NCBI RefSeq assembly: GCF_019279795.1
Contig: NC_056738.1
Span: forward strand, 400,263,097-400,327,096
Origin: Protopterus annectens
Lineage: Eukaryota > Chordata > Ceratodontiformes > Protopteridae
Length of the DNA: 64,000 bases
Direction: 5' to 3'
Shown here: one piece after another, positions 11,398-22,398 of the stretch
Numbering within the stretch: position 1 is the stretch's first letter
Layout: each line of letters opens with the position of its first letter
Position numbers and translations under genes: made by a program
Notes under the pieces: model-generated
Databases searched by the model: none
What the model was told of the DNA's origin: nothing
Seen by the model: only the letters and a program-made list of their open reading frames with translations

Positions 11398-11496
11398 TTG
11401 CCAAGTAAGATTTGGTAAGTGGAAACTGATGTCCATATAGAGGCATTAGGATGAACTCATGCAGGGGTAGATTTAGGCCACGAGGACATGCCATTA

Positions 11497-11996
11497 NNNN
11501 NNNNNNNNNNNNNNNNNNNNNNNNNNNNNNNNNNNNNNNNNNNNNNNNNNNNNNNNNNNNNNNNNNNNNNNNNNNNNNNNNNNNNNNNNNNNNNNNNNNN
11601 NNNNNNNNNNNNNNNNNNNNNNNNNNNNNNNNNNNNNNNNNNNNNNNNNNNNNNNNNNNNNNNNNNNNNNNNNNNNNNNNNNNNNNNNNNNNNNNNNNNN
11701 NNNNNNNNNNNNNNNNNNNNNNNNNNNNNNNNNNNNNNNNNNNNNNNNNNNNNNNNNNNNNNNNNNNNNNNNNNNNNNNNNNNNNNNNNNNNNNNNNNNN
11801 NNNNNNNNNNNNNNNNNNNNNNNNNNNNNNNNNNNNNNNNNNNNNNNNNNNNNNNNNNNNNNNNNNNNNNNNNNNNNNNNNNNNNNNNNNNNNNNNNNNN
11901 NNNNNNNNNNNNNNNNNNNNNNNNNNNNNNNNNNNNNNNNNNNNNNNNNNNNNNNNNNNNNNNNNNNNNNNNNNNNNNNNNNNNNNNNNNNNNNNN
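11497..11996. other. Assembly gap, 500 N
   Basis: Exactly 500 N, a conventional filler length, so the true size is unknown. The 5' part of DIRS copy E must lie in it or have been lost. Open frames running through the N are artefacts. Confidence 0.98.
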
Positions 11997-13054
11997 TTCG
12001 GACTTGCTGATCCATCAGTCGGGACATTGGCATCAGTCCCTTCAATCTTTGAAATTGACAGCTTGGCTTCTCCACTTCCTAACCTTAGTTAGAAGGCACA
12101 CACTAGACCGGAAGTTGTTCACATTTTATCTTCGCCCACAAACCCACCACTAACAAATTGTACCTCAGTAAGTGGAAGAGGTTTGCTATCTGGGCTCAAC
12201 TCAAGGGCTTAGACCCTATCACTGCTCCTGTCCCAGAGGTTTTGAAATTCTTAACATCCCTGTTTAATCAGGGATCTTCTGTCTCAACTATTAAAGTCCA
12301 ACTAGCGGCTATCTCTAAATTCCACGAATCCACGGATCCTCCTTTGATGAGCAGCAGACTATGCAAAACGTTCGTTAAAGGTGCGAGTCTATTAAGACCA
12401 CCAGTTTTCATCCTCGCCTCCGTGGGATCTTGATTTGGTGCTTCGCATTAACATCTTCCCCTTTGAACCGGCTGCTACATGCGAGTTAAAATATCTGTCT
12501 TGGAAAGCGGCATTCTTAGTGGCTATTACTTCTGCAAGAAGAGTTTCAGAGCTTCAAGCCCTGTCTATTAAACCACCGTACTTGATTTTCCACAAGGATA
12601 GAGTATCACTTAGGCCTAATCCATCCTTTGTCCCAAAGGTCTGTTCTAGTTTCTGTCTTCAACAATCTCTAGAGCTACCAGTTTTCTTTCCAAAATTCTC
12701 CAATGAAGCAGAATACACTCTCCATAAATTGGATGTTCACAGGCAATTACGCTTCTATTTAGACAGGACTCAGCAACTTCGTAAGTCAGACCAGTTGTTT
12801 GTGTCCTTCTCAGATAATAAATTGGGCCAAACCATCACAAAAGCTACTATCTCAAAATGGATCAGAGATTGCATAACTCAGGCCTATTCTTCTTGAATAA
12901 GCAACTTATAACATCTATCAAAGCTCATTCTACCAGAGCTATGGCTACTTCTATAGCCTTTCATTCCAAGCTCGCTATATCGAAATCTGTGCTGCGGCTA
13001 CTTGGTCCAACCGCACACTTTCATTTCCCACTACAAATTGGATGTGGCATCTAA
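11997..13054 (+). pseudogene. DIRS copy E tyrosine recombinase
   Basis: Core-binding part: SKWKRFAIWAQLKGLDP to KLCKTF-like SRLCKTFVKGASLLRPP (12158-12433). Catalytic part (12435-12896): SWKAAFLVAITSARRVSEL with the first catalytic arginine, then VHRQLRFYLDRTQQLRKSDQ. The His-x-x-Arg motif AHSTRAMATS lies near 12925-12955 in a shifted frame, and the nucleophilic tyrosine is encoded at about 13025-13050 (ISHYKLDV) in a further frame. At least three frameshifts separate these blocks, so no intact protein is made. In intact elements this enzyme integrates the circular DNA intermediate. Confidence 0.88.
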
Positions 13055-13134
13055 AGGACGAGCATCTTTTGGTTCCACGGTACTCAGGAGTGTTTTCCAG
13101 TGAGCCACCCAGGATTCAGGTGCTAGGGCGCTGT

Positions 13135-13230
13135 CCCATCATTCAGAATGTAGAGATAGGATCACATAACATCTTTTAGTTATGTACTCACCATAACTTC
13201 AGATGTTTGGGATCCATCTCTACATTCCTA
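13135..13230. repeat. Internal complementary region of DIRS copy E
   Basis: Its right half (AGTTATGTACTCACCATAAC onward, from 13178) is the inverse of the right terminal repeat at about 13486-13533. The left half (CCCATCATTCAGAATGTAG) should mirror the missing left end. Such regions are thought to template joining of the two ends during replication. Confidence 0.8.
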
Positions 13231-13424
13231 ATACCCTCCTTCCCCTGCCTTGGAGATCAGAAGAGATTGAACGGTTTTGAGTTCTACTGTTTTATCTTGT
13301 TTCATCTGACGATGTTATATAAGCAGGGCGTGCATGTGTGCATGTATGCGGACAAACTAGATCTGGGGACTGGTAGTGGTGCATCCTGGGATATAGTAAG
13401 CTCAGCCAATAAGAGACTTCGCTC

Positions 13425-13533
13425 TTTGGCATAAGCGTGCCGAGTCGGAGCCGAGGGATCGGCTCCGAACCCATCATTCAGAATGTAGGCGAGATGGATC
13501 CCAAACATCTGAAGTTATGGTGAGTACATAACT
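13425..13533. repeat. Right inverted terminal repeat of DIRS copy E
   Basis: Contains GCCGAGTCGGAGCCGAG, also present in the right end of copy A, and ends with the motif GTTATGGTGAGTACATAAC that is inverted in the internal complementary region. The left partner is missing in the gap. Confidence 0.75.
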
Positions 13534-13539
13534 AAAAGT

Positions 13540-14899
13540 TTTTGCTTGTGCTGTGTATAGAAGCCTTAACTGTGTAGCTCTGAAATACCCCATTGAAATC
13601 TGGTAATCCCCAGTCCGCCTTATTCTGTTGGAAGAATTAGCTTATCCCACTTGACTTTTGACATCTTCCCTTCCAGATGAAATTCTTCAGCTCTTTCCTA
13701 ATTGCTGCCCACAACTTCTCCTCTGGTTGATAAAAAATATGTCTGATCTGTGTATAACACTAAAGGGGCTAAAACATTTTACAGCTTGTATCTTATTATC
13801 CATATCCATGTAACAGAGATTCCAATTTATCAGTTTTTGTATCTTCTTTTGTTTAGTCTCTTCCCACATATCCTTAACTGCCACACCAGAATTATTTTTT
13901 AATCCATACTCCTAAATACTTCATCTTATCATGTCCGCATAAATCTGGATATTGCTGAACCAGTTTGTGTGTGGGTACATAATTTACTGCTATTGTCTTT
14001 GTTTTAGCTTCATTAAATTTGTATCCCGAAAAGATATGAAACTGTCTCAAAATGTTCCCTAACACTGTAATATCCTTTTCTGTTTTTTCAGGTATAAAAT
14101 AATATCATCTGCAAATAGAGCCAGCTTTTTTTCACTACCATACCAATTATATCATTGAATTTCTGAGTCCCTTATTTTCTTTGCCAGTGATTCTAAATAT
14201 AATGCAAATAACAAAGGGGAAAGAAGACACCCCTGCCTGGTTCTTCTGCTCAAGCAGAAATGATCAGAGAGGAACCCACCCACTTTAATTTTCGCCTCCA
14301 TTCCCTCATATGTCCTCCTTATCAGCCTTATAATTTTATCAAGGAATGCAAATGCTTCCAGTGCCCTACTTGTAAAGTCCCAACTTACTCTGTCAAATGC
14401 TCTCTCTGCAGCAAGACTGACCAACAACAGTGGTATTTTCTTACATTTTGCTTCCCTCTGGATCATCAGTGTTCTGTTAATGCTGTCATATGTTTGCCTC
14501 CCCTCCACAAAACCACATTGATCCATATTTATCAATTTTGTCATCACTTTTGCCATTTTTTTAGTCATTATAGACGTAAACACTTTATAATCATGGTTTA
14601 GTATTGAAAAGGGCCTGTATGAAGCTGGATCTGATAGATCTTTACCCTCTTTAGATATTGCAGCTACCGCCACTTTCTTCCAGGATGTTGGTACTTCTCT
14701 TAAAATACTGTTAAAAAAAACCTTCCAGATCTTTATCATTTTTTTCCTTCTTAACTGTCAAACTTCCACAAGAATACTGTCTACTCCTTGGGACTTTCCT
14801 GTGAATTTTGTTATACATCGCCATTTTTATCTCATCTTCTCTTATCCTAACTGTTAGTAATTGAGACTCATCTACCTCTAACCTTGGCATATTTATAGG
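13540..14899 (-). pseudogene. L1/Tx1-like LINE ORF2, RT and downstream part
   Basis: An open stretch at 14739-14152 has the L1-type RT signature: ASYRPFSILNHDYKVFTSIM, then DQCGFVEGRQTYDSI, AERAFDRVSWDF and RRTRQGCLLSPLLFALYLE. Further along (about 14100) ALFADDIILYL supplies the catalytic F-A-D-D. Downstream fragments to 13540 (for example VKDMWEETKQKKIQKLINW) follow L1 order. Stops and frameshifts abound. The upstream half of the same element lies 14 kb away at 28985-29380, because CR1-a and its nested DIRS copies inserted between. The 3' end is cut by DIRS copy E. Confidence 0.85.
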
Positions 14900-16353
14900 A
14901 TCATAGGAGGTTACTAGGCTAATGGCCCTGGGGCCATTATAAGCCTAGCCAAGAGTTTATCCCCAAAAAGAACCTCAGTCAGCACCTGTCACCCCTGTCA
15001 GTAAGGGACACAGGTGAACCCTTTGGACACATTTGTGTTTTCCCATCTACTCATCAAGGTTGCACTTGAAGCAGGTCAGCGAGGTACTCTGTTTGACATG
15101 TATGGGAAGTCTGTTACAGAGATGGGGCAGCCTCTGGGAGACAAACCTGTTTCTCCAGCAGGTTTTGTTGAGGTCACATATTAGATTCAGGCCTTTGATC
15201 AGGTAATGTGAAAGGAGTTAGACTTACGGATATGGAGCATGTCTAGTAGAGCAGGCTCTGAGATTGCCTTGTAGGCAATACACAGATCACCTCTGTGCAA
15301 TTTGTATGATACGGACTAGAGTGATAGTGATTAGAGCCTGTCCACATAGGACAGGTGCTGGAGACCATGGATTCTCTTTGTGAGGTATTTCTGTGGCCTT
15401 TCCAGTTGGTGCAGGTGTTTGGAGAGGTACATACCAAATGGGGCGTTGTATTCAATTGCTGGCCTAATGAGGGAGGAGTATAGAGAAGTAATAGCCTCCT
15501 TTTTTCTGGATGCAATACCTTTACTTATGAGAGGAACCAAATAAAAGGCTTTTCTGACCACTGCCCCTTATATGATGGTCAAATATGAGATTATCAACCT
15601 GAGTACCCAGGTTTCTCACCGCAGGTTGTGTACTTAGGGGGTTGCCGTTGGTGTAGTAATCAGTGAGGACCATGTTTTTGCCAGATGGTATGATGATGCA
15701 TTTTATTTGTGTTTAGCTTGAAGCCATGACTTTGGCACCAGTCATTAGTTGCTGTGAGACCCACTTGCAGTATGTTAACATCATTTGGGGAGTCAATGAC
15801 CGCACCCAACTTACAGTCGTCTACAAACCTGATCAGCCACAGGCCTTTTGTCTTTGCCTGGACCTCTGAGAAGTAGATGCCAAACAGTAGGGTCCAAGGA
15901 CAGATCCCTGGGGAACTCCACTAGTGACAGGTCTGCTGTCGGAGGTGTAGGCACCTATTTTGACCTTGAGGGTCCTGTCGGTGAGCCAATTGGCCACCCA
16001 TCTGATGAGATAGAGATTTATACCAAGTTGTGTTAGCTTCCCGAATATGACCGAGTGGGGGATTGTGTCAAAGTTCTTGGCCAAGTCAGGGCAAGCTGTA
16101 TTTACTGACTTTCCCTCATCCAGGGCCTTGGTGACAGTATTAAAGAAGTCAACCTGGTTGAACAGGCAAGATCTGCCCTTGATGAATCCGAACTGGGTAG
16201 GGTCAAATGCATCAAGATTGCTTATGTCCTTGTTTATGAGATCCATAATAATACACTCCATGGCTTTACAGATCACGCTTGAGAAGGTAATAGGGCGATA
16301 GTTTCCAGGGTTAGTAGTGACACTATCTTTGTGCAAGGGGGTGACAATGGCGG
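14900..16353 (-). pseudogene. CR1-like LINE CR1-a, RT and 3' end
   Basis: Minus strand. RT blocks: NPGNYRPITFSSVICKAMEC, DPTQFGFIKGRSCLFNQVDF, PVTSGVPQGSVLGP (16336-15833). Then FVDDCKLGAV near 15800 (catalytic F-A-D-D with Ala to Val), and after a frameshift KAFYLVPLISKGIASRKKEA to KRIHGLQHLSYVDRL (15561-15331). The 3' end at 14900-14960 has the tail TACTAGGCTAATGGCCCT, shared by four other CR1 copies in this window. The 5' half continues at 28056-28985 beyond DIRS A, which inserted just after an AEWRK-like codon run. Confidence 0.88.
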
Positions 16354-16355
16354 AT

Positions 16356-16515
16356 GTTAAGTTGTCTATCTCGCCTTTGTTCTTGCTGTTTGGGTTTGGA
16401 GCCGATCCTCAGCTCCAACTCGGCCATCTTCTATAGCTCGAGAGCTGTTTACTGGCTCGAGGCTACCCCTTATCCCAGCATGCCCGGCGTCCGCTACCCA
16501 GATCTCGTTTGGCAC
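16356..16515. repeat. Left inverted terminal repeat of DIRS A
   Basis: Inverse of 27867-28027, sharing for example GAGCTGTTTACTGGCTCGAG. The outermost tract found at the right end is absent here, the asymmetry expected for DIRS elements. Confidence 0.9.
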
Positions 16516-16792
16516 TTCAGCTGCGAGGTTGCTTCCTTACTGGCTCAGTCTTAGTATAATCTTTTTGATATTATATATTGCTGTTTTTTTCTTGAAAGTT
16601 GGTAAAGTAATTGTCTTTCTAGTATGTAGATAATATTCCTTTATCCCTTTTTTGCTTTCTTATGTATTTTAGCTTTGTTGGCCGTTGCTCCATAACTCTC
16701 AGGCCTTCTGTTCCCTTGAACTCGTTTAAATTAGAGAGTCCCCCCCCCCAGGATAGCCGTTTAAATTGGAGGCTTTCCTTCTATTCTTTAAC

Positions 16793-16796
<4 letters not shown>

Positions 16797-16824
<28 letters not shown>
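16797..16824. repeat. Poly(A) run in the leader of DIRS A
   Basis: About 28 A between the left terminal repeat and gag of copy A. It is not at an element end, so it is not a retroposed tail. Confidence 0.9.
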
Positions 16825-16825
<1 letters not shown>

Positions 16826-16889
16826 AACTCTATTTGTTCTTGTTTTTATAGTATAGTTTTTCATTATTTGTTGTGTGGTTGTTACTGTA

Positions 16890-19104
16890 ATGTGTAAAGA
16901 TACTAAGGTATCTGGCTTCAAAAAGTGTGACTCATGCTGTCAGAAAATGTCTCTCTGACAGATGGGCACACTAGTTGTGTTTATTGTTTGGGCGCTGTTT
17001 ACCTGCAGGACTCCTGTTCTATATGTCATGCTTTTAGTCCAAGGGTCCTGCAGGAGCGCAAAAACAAGCCTCAGGATTCTCCGGCTAAAAGTACTCAGCC
17101 AGCGAAGTCCCCCAAGTCTGTAAAGCCGTTAGCTCCACCTTTGGAGCCGACTCCTTTACATGACCAACCAAGTACGTCAGTACTGGCTGGCACCAACAAG
17201 ACAACTCCTCCATCAGCTCCATCTGCTATTTCAGAGCCGTCTCGGAGCCATAAGAGACTGAGATTGCCATCCTTGGAGTCCATCCACTTGGCACCACAGT
17301 CAACTTTATTACAGAATGAACGTAGCCATCATTCTTCCCACTCCTCTCGATCCTCTAGATTATCGGATCATGATGTGGAGAGAGTAGTAAGTAGGTTGCT
17401 TAAGTCACAGGCACTGGCAAAAATTCTGTCCAGCCCACCTCAACAGGTATCGGCTCCAGCCACCTCTGTTTTTATTCCTCCTCCGACTACTTTTAGTTCG
17501 GAGCTGGAGACACTGTATCCACAGGCTGTAGAACCGTCAGCGCAGATCATCATTTCTCCTTTGGTTCCGATGTCGGCTCCGATTACCTCGATTGTACCTT
17601 CTATCGAGGGATCTGGGCACCGAGGCTCTCTTGTTGGCTCCGAGGGGGAGGGAGTGGCATTGGACACTTGTCCAACCCCGTTCTCCTCCTCGGTGCTTCG
17701 GCGCAGGTGAGCTCAGCTCCAACATCGGCCTCTGAGCTGTCACCCTCGATGCAGAGAAAGCTCCTGTTTCTTTGGAGCTGGAGCTTTCTCTGCCTAGAGG
17801 TCGGGACGCCTTTGAGGTCATGCAGAGTGTGCTGTCCCCCGAGACAGCCGTACTGCCAGCTCCATCGGCTCCTCCCCCCATGGTGTCTGTGCCAACCTCT
17901 TCTCCTTCTCTAGACCCCAAGCGTAGGGGAACCTATGCCCCAGGACACCCCATTGGGTGATCCCTCTTCTTCCGAAGCCTCCCCTGATCACTCAGAGGAG
18001 CCTCCCCGGAAGAAGAAGTGCAAGAGGAAGCACATAAACTCCCCTGAGTCTGTCACTTCAGATACAGACATGGATGAATCAGAAGGGTCCCCAAGGTCTC
18101 CCTTTGAAGAGGTTTCCTTTTCGGACATCCTTGAAATGCTTAGGCAGAGGAGGGACTGGACTTCCCTAGCCCCTACCAAGGATGAGTCTGTATACCTGGA
18201 CGCATTCGGTTTCCACCCTTCCACCTCCTGGGTATCTCCTCCTTTCGATCCACTCATGTCTGTAGTGGCTCGATAGGCTTGTTCAGCTCCAGATTCTGTG
18301 GAACCTACTCCGAGGAGACCAAATAAATTCATTGCAGCCCCCCAGGACAAGCAATTCCTCTCCAAAGTTGTGCCCGTTAATGCCATGGTGGTAGCAACAG
18401 CAACCAAGAAAGAGTTAGCAGAGACCTCTTCTTCTGTTCATCCTTCGAACAAAGAGTCTCGGATGATGGACAGATATGGAAAGCGAATGTTTGCTTCAGC
18501 GACCTTTTCAATGAGGTCCCTGAATTATCTATGCCATTTTACACGTCTTCAAAGGGATCTCCTGAAAGAGCTCGGAGATGCCCTTCAAGATCCTACAGCT
18601 GAGGGAGCACCAGCCAAAGTAGCTTCTCAGCTTGCGACTCTTAATTCCATAGTTAACTACTCCATGAGGCGGATTTCCTATGCAGCCGATGGAGCGAGCA
18701 GAGCCACAGGGACAGGTGTGGCTCTCAGGAGATATGCTTAGATGTGGCTGTGTCAGTTAACCGAACCCTTTCGAGCGTCCTTCACCAGTACTCCCTTTGA
18801 TGGCTCTTTTCTCTTTGGGCCTCAGGTGAAAGACATGTTGACCAGGTGTGAGCAGGAAGGCAAGACTCTCTCTGCCAGGGGAGTCTGTTTTTCCACTCCT
18901 TCCAGACCTTATCCCAAGGGTCAGAAGAGTGGAAAGATGTGGTTCCGAAAATCCCAGGGACCCTTGCTTGACACACGTGGTGATTCTTCCCCCAGAGGCA
19001 GAGGGGGAAACAACAATAACAGATGCCGCTCTCGTGACAGAGGGGGGCCGCAAAACCAGGGTGACAGAGAAACTTTTTCTGCCAAACCCTTCCAGCATCC
19101 CTGA
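16890..19104 (+). pseudogene. DIRS A gag remnant
   Basis: The likely start is ATG 16890. The first 20 codons give a Cys-x-x-Cys pair (KKCDSCCQ), then a frameshift near 16955 leads to TDGHTSCVYCLG and a further CSICHAF pair. The same zinc-binding-like array opens the gag of copies B, C and D. A Ser/Pro-rich linker to 17710 follows. An acidic block (17935-18276, SFSDILEMLRQRRDW), a helical core (18298-18741, KESRMMDRYGKRMFASATF) and a basic Arg/Gly tail (18742-19104) complete it. There are at least four breaks. DIRS gag of this type is the ancestor of the LAP2-alpha C-terminal region in tetrapods (established knowledge). Confidence 0.85.
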
Positions 19105-20560
19105 AGGGTTGCTCGACTGCTCACCTCTGGAGGCAGTCAGGGGAAGACATTCGCTGTACCAAAAAGCCTGGCAAAATATAACAAGAGACAGATTGGTACT
19201 ATCCATCATATCCCGAGGTTACAAAATTCCCTTCCATCAATCCCCCGTAGAATTGAAAAAGCCCATCCCAGATGTCCCACCCAATCTAAGGGATCAAGCA
19301 GTCACAGAAGTTTCAAGACTGCTAGAAAAAACAGCCATTTAAGATGTCCCTGCAGAACAACTAGGATCCGGAACTTACTCAAGATTCTTTTTAGTACCAA
19401 AAAAGACAGGGGACTGGAAACCAATCCTGGATCTCAGCAGATTGAACAAATCTGTACAAAAAGAAAAGTTCCGGATGGTGACACTGCAGTCCATTTTCCC
19501 TTTTGTGGGTCAGGACAATTGGATGTACTCCATAGATCTTCAGGACGTGTACTACCATGTCAAGATGGATAGACGCCCCAGGAGATTTCTTCACTTCTGG
19601 GTAGGGGCCAGTCATTACCAGTTCAGAGCTCTGCCCTTTGGTCTCACCTCAGCCCCCAGGGTGTTCACCAAGTGTATGGCAGTGGTCACGGCTCACCTGA
19701 CGCGTCAAGGATTCTAAGTGTTTCCCTGTGTAGACAACTGGCAACTGACTGCTACCACCAGGCATCAACTCTTAGAGGCACGGGATTAAACAGTCACATC
19801 ATGCACTCAACTAGACATTACAGTAAACTTCGAAAAATCTGCCTTGTTGCCCTGTCAGTCTGTTACATACATAGGAGCAGAATTAAACACAAAAGAAATG
19901 TTTGCAAGATTACCACAGGAAAGAGTTTCCACTATTCATCAACAAATGTTAATTCTAATGCAGAGCAAAAGGGTTCAAGTCAGACATGTCCTCCAAACTC
20001 TAGGCTCCATGGCAGCTGCAATTCTTCTTGTCTCATTAGTGCGTTTCCACGTGAGAATCCTTCAGTGGCTTCTTTTCACGCTGTGGTCTTTCCAGGAACT
20101 ACGCATGTCTCACGTGATCCTGATCACAGAAACATGCAAAAGGCAGCTTTCTTGGTGGATGGTCTCCCCACTAGTAATTCAGGGCAGACCCTTCATACAA
20201 TCCCCTCCGGTAGCCACAGTGACCACGGACTCCTCCCTGATAGGGTTGGGGGGGCATTATCTAGGCAGGACAGTCCAAGGCACTTGGCAACCTCACGAGT
20301 ATCATCTGTATATCAATCTCCTAGAAATGAGGGCGGTTCAACTAGCGTTGCAAGCCCTTCAAGACTCTCTTCCTTCCGGGACCATTGCAGTCCAAATGGA
20401 CAACATGTCAGTGATGTGGTTCATCAACAAACAGGGCGGGACCAGGTCTTACTCCTTATGTCGAGAAGCACTCAGACTGGCAATGGGCGATTTCCTCCCA
20501 AAGTTTTCTGATAGCAACGCACATCCCTGGGAAAGCCAACGTTATAGCAGACAGGCTCAG
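19105..20560 (+). pseudogene. DIRS A reverse transcriptase and RNase H remnant
   Basis: RT blocks: SRFFLVPKKTGDWKPILDLS, RMVTLQSIFPF, MYSIDLQDVYYHVKMD and HYQFRALPFGLTSAPRVFTK (19378-19690). The catalytic motif reads CVDN (about 19725-19736) where copies B, C and D have YLDD, so the active site is lost. RNase H blocks follow in another frame: VTTDSSLIGLGGHYLG, LEMRAVQLALQAL and VQMDNMSVMWFINKQGGTRS (19844-20460). A stop at 19340-19342 interrupts the N-terminal part. Confidence 0.88.
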
Positions 20561-20573
20561 CAGAGCTATCCTC

Positions 20574-20999
20574 ATGTCTCACGAGTGGTCTCTAAATCAG
20601 GAAGTTGCGGATCTTATCTTCCGCAAATGGGGACAGCCTTGCTGTGACCTATTTGCCACTCCTCTCAACAACAAATGCAGCAGCTACTTCTCCCTACTTC
20701 CTCTTCCAGGTCATATACCCAGAGATGCTCTAGTCCATGATTGGCCTCCGGGACTTCTTCCCCCTTTTCCCCTAATTCCAAAACTCATACAGAAAGCAAA
20801 ATCGTTGGGTTGCAAAATGATCCTCATTGCCCCATATTGGCCTCAACAAATATGGTTCCCGTTCCTACACCTCCACCTTCTGGATCAACCTTGGATTCTG
20901 GACCCGGTTCCAGATCTGCTGACTCACCAATCAGGCAGGTTGCACCAATCCCTTCAAACTCTCCAGCTCATAGCTTGGTTACTCCACTTCCAACCTTAG
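20574..20999 (+). pseudogene. DIRS A methyltransferase-like domain
   Basis: WGQPCCDLFATPLNNKCSSY, then DALVHDWPPGLLPPFPLIP and MILIAPYWPQQIWFPFL. This matches the domain after RNase H in copies B (APDWPR), C and D. DIRS retrotransposons are known to encode a domain resembling phage DNA N6-adenine methyltransferases at this point. The Ala-Pro-x-Trp-Pro block may be the equivalent of the catalytic DPPW motif, which is my inference. The frame is open for 141 codons and overlaps the start of the recombinase frame. Confidence 0.7.
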
Positions 21000-21990
21000 C
21001 CAGGCTTTCCAATATCTCCCCAGCAGTCCGTGATATTATTGTTTCCTCAGATAAGTCTACTACGAGGAAAACGTATGCTAGTAAATGGAAACGGTTTTCT
21101 TACTGGGCAGAATCTAGAAATTTGGATCCTTTCTCAGCCCCAATCCATGAAATTCTTGAATTTCTAACACAGCTTTTTCATTCTGGTGCGGCTTCCGCTA
21201 CCATTAGAGTACAACTAGCTGCCATTTCTAATTTTCATATCTGTATGTTTAATTCTAGCATAATGTCTCATAAGCTCTGCAAAGCCTTTATGAAAGGAAC
21301 ATCTCTTCTTAGACCCCCCCAGTTAGAGATCCCCCCCCCTTGGGATCTCAGTTTAGTTTTAGCCTCCTTAATTTTGCCTCCCTTTGGACCGGCACCTTCG
21401 TGCCCTTTAAAATTTCTTTCTTGGAAGACACTTTTTCTGGTTGCTATCACTTCAGCTAGACGTGTCGTCCTCCTTACCTGGTGTTTCACAAGGACAGAGT
21501 TTCTATGAGGACCAATCCATCCTTTATTCCTAAAGTCTGCTCAGAGAACAATTTAAATCAATCCATAGATCTCCCAGTTTTCTTTCCTAATCACAGCAAC
21601 AAAGCAGAGTACAAGCTCCACCAATTGGATGTACACAGACAATTGCATTTTTACCTCCATAGAACTAAGGAACTAAGAAAGTCAGACCAGTTATTTCTTT
21701 CTTATGCTTTCAACAAACAAGGTCTCCCAGTTTCTAAAGTGACCTTATCCAGATGATTATCTGATACTATTGCCTTTATTTATCAATTACGAAATAAAGA
21801 GCTACCAGCTGAACCAAAAGGTCATTCCACTAGAGCATTAGCCACCTCTGTAGCATTCCAGTCTAGGTTGCCCATAGACTCAGTCTGTGCAGCTGCCATT
21901 TGGGCAAACCCCCACACTTTTATCTCTCATTACAAGGTAGATATGGTCTTCTGGAGCAGAGCTTCTTTTGGTTCTACTGTTCTGAAGAGT
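20990..21990 (+). pseudogene. DIRS A tyrosine recombinase remnant
   Basis: The core-binding part runs from SKWKRFSYWAESRNLDP to KLCKAFMKGTSLLRPP (21080-21320). The catalytic part begins SWKTLFLVAITSARRV near 21420-21465, where a deletion and frameshift remove the SEL after the arginine. VHRQLHFYLHRTKELRKSDQ follows at about 21630-21690. GHSTRALATSVAF (about 21820-21860) carries His-x-x-Arg, and ISHYKVDM (about 21920-21945) holds the tyrosine. A stop at 21754-21756 and frameshifts inactivate it. Confidence 0.85.
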
Positions 21991-22035
21991 TTGTTCTAAT
22001 GAGCCACCCGGGATTTTAGGTGCTAGGGACGCTGT

Positions 22036-22099
22036 CCCAAACAGCAAGAACGAAGGTGAGATAAAGAAGTTATGTACCTACCATAACGTTCATTGTTAG
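22036..22099. repeat. Internal complementary region of DIRS A, left part
   Basis: CCCAAACAGCAAGAACGAAG mirrors the left terminal repeat. GAAGTTATGTACCTACCATAAC and the next 15 bases mirror the right terminal extension. DIRS B is inserted inside it, and the rest resumes at 27665 with TTTGTCTTCATCTTGCC. Confidence 0.85.
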
Positions 22100-22279
22100 A
22101 TGTCCTTCAAGGATGCATCTGCAGTCCTTACATATGGGTTGTCCTGCCTCAGGCAGCCCTTCGGTCGGCCGGATTCCAAAGTCTGGGTCCGGCGTCGGCT
22201 GATGTCGCCCCCTCCCCGACGTCAGAGCGCCCGGGTATAAAAGAGTCAGCCGATGCCATCTTCCTCAGTCTTTCTTGCC
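22100..22279. repeat. Left inverted terminal repeat of DIRS B
   Basis: Inverse of 27453-27664 over about 170 bp with few mismatches. It contains CAGCCCTTCGGTCGGCCGG and the TATA-containing promoter candidate. Confidence 0.93.
22218..22242 (+). promoter_or_regulatory. Candidate promoter of DIRS B
   Basis: A CRE-like GACGTCAG (22218-22225) is followed by GGGTATAAAAGAG with TATAAAA at 22236-22242. This lies about 160 bp before the gag start, in the terminal repeat. Because the repeat is inverted, the right end carries the mirror promoter facing into the element (TTTTATA at 27491-27497). Function is inferred from motif and position only. Confidence 0.55.
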
Positions 22280-22398
22280 ACGTGGTGCCCAAAGCAGAAG
22301 CAGTTCGCAAGTGCCGGTCGGCCAGCTCCTGTATATTCAGCTACCGAAGACTTCAAAAAGCTAAGTACCCCGTTGGGGACTCTTTCTTGCCTCAACCG

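Larger units (their letters stand above)
11997..13533 (+). mobile_element. DIRS copy E, 3' part only
   Basis: After the gap the sequence starts inside the overlap of the methyltransferase-like domain and the recombinase (DLLIHQSGHWHQSLQSLKL; copy A has DLLTHQSGRLHQSLQTLQL). It runs through the recombinase, an internal complementary region (about 13135-13230) and the right inverted terminal repeat ending TGAGTACATAACT at 13533. It belongs with copies A and D rather than B and C. The right end abuts L1-like sequence. Confidence 0.85.

Noticed and set aside
11451-12153. Long open frames across 11497-11996
   Set aside because: They are open only because N contain no stop codons.
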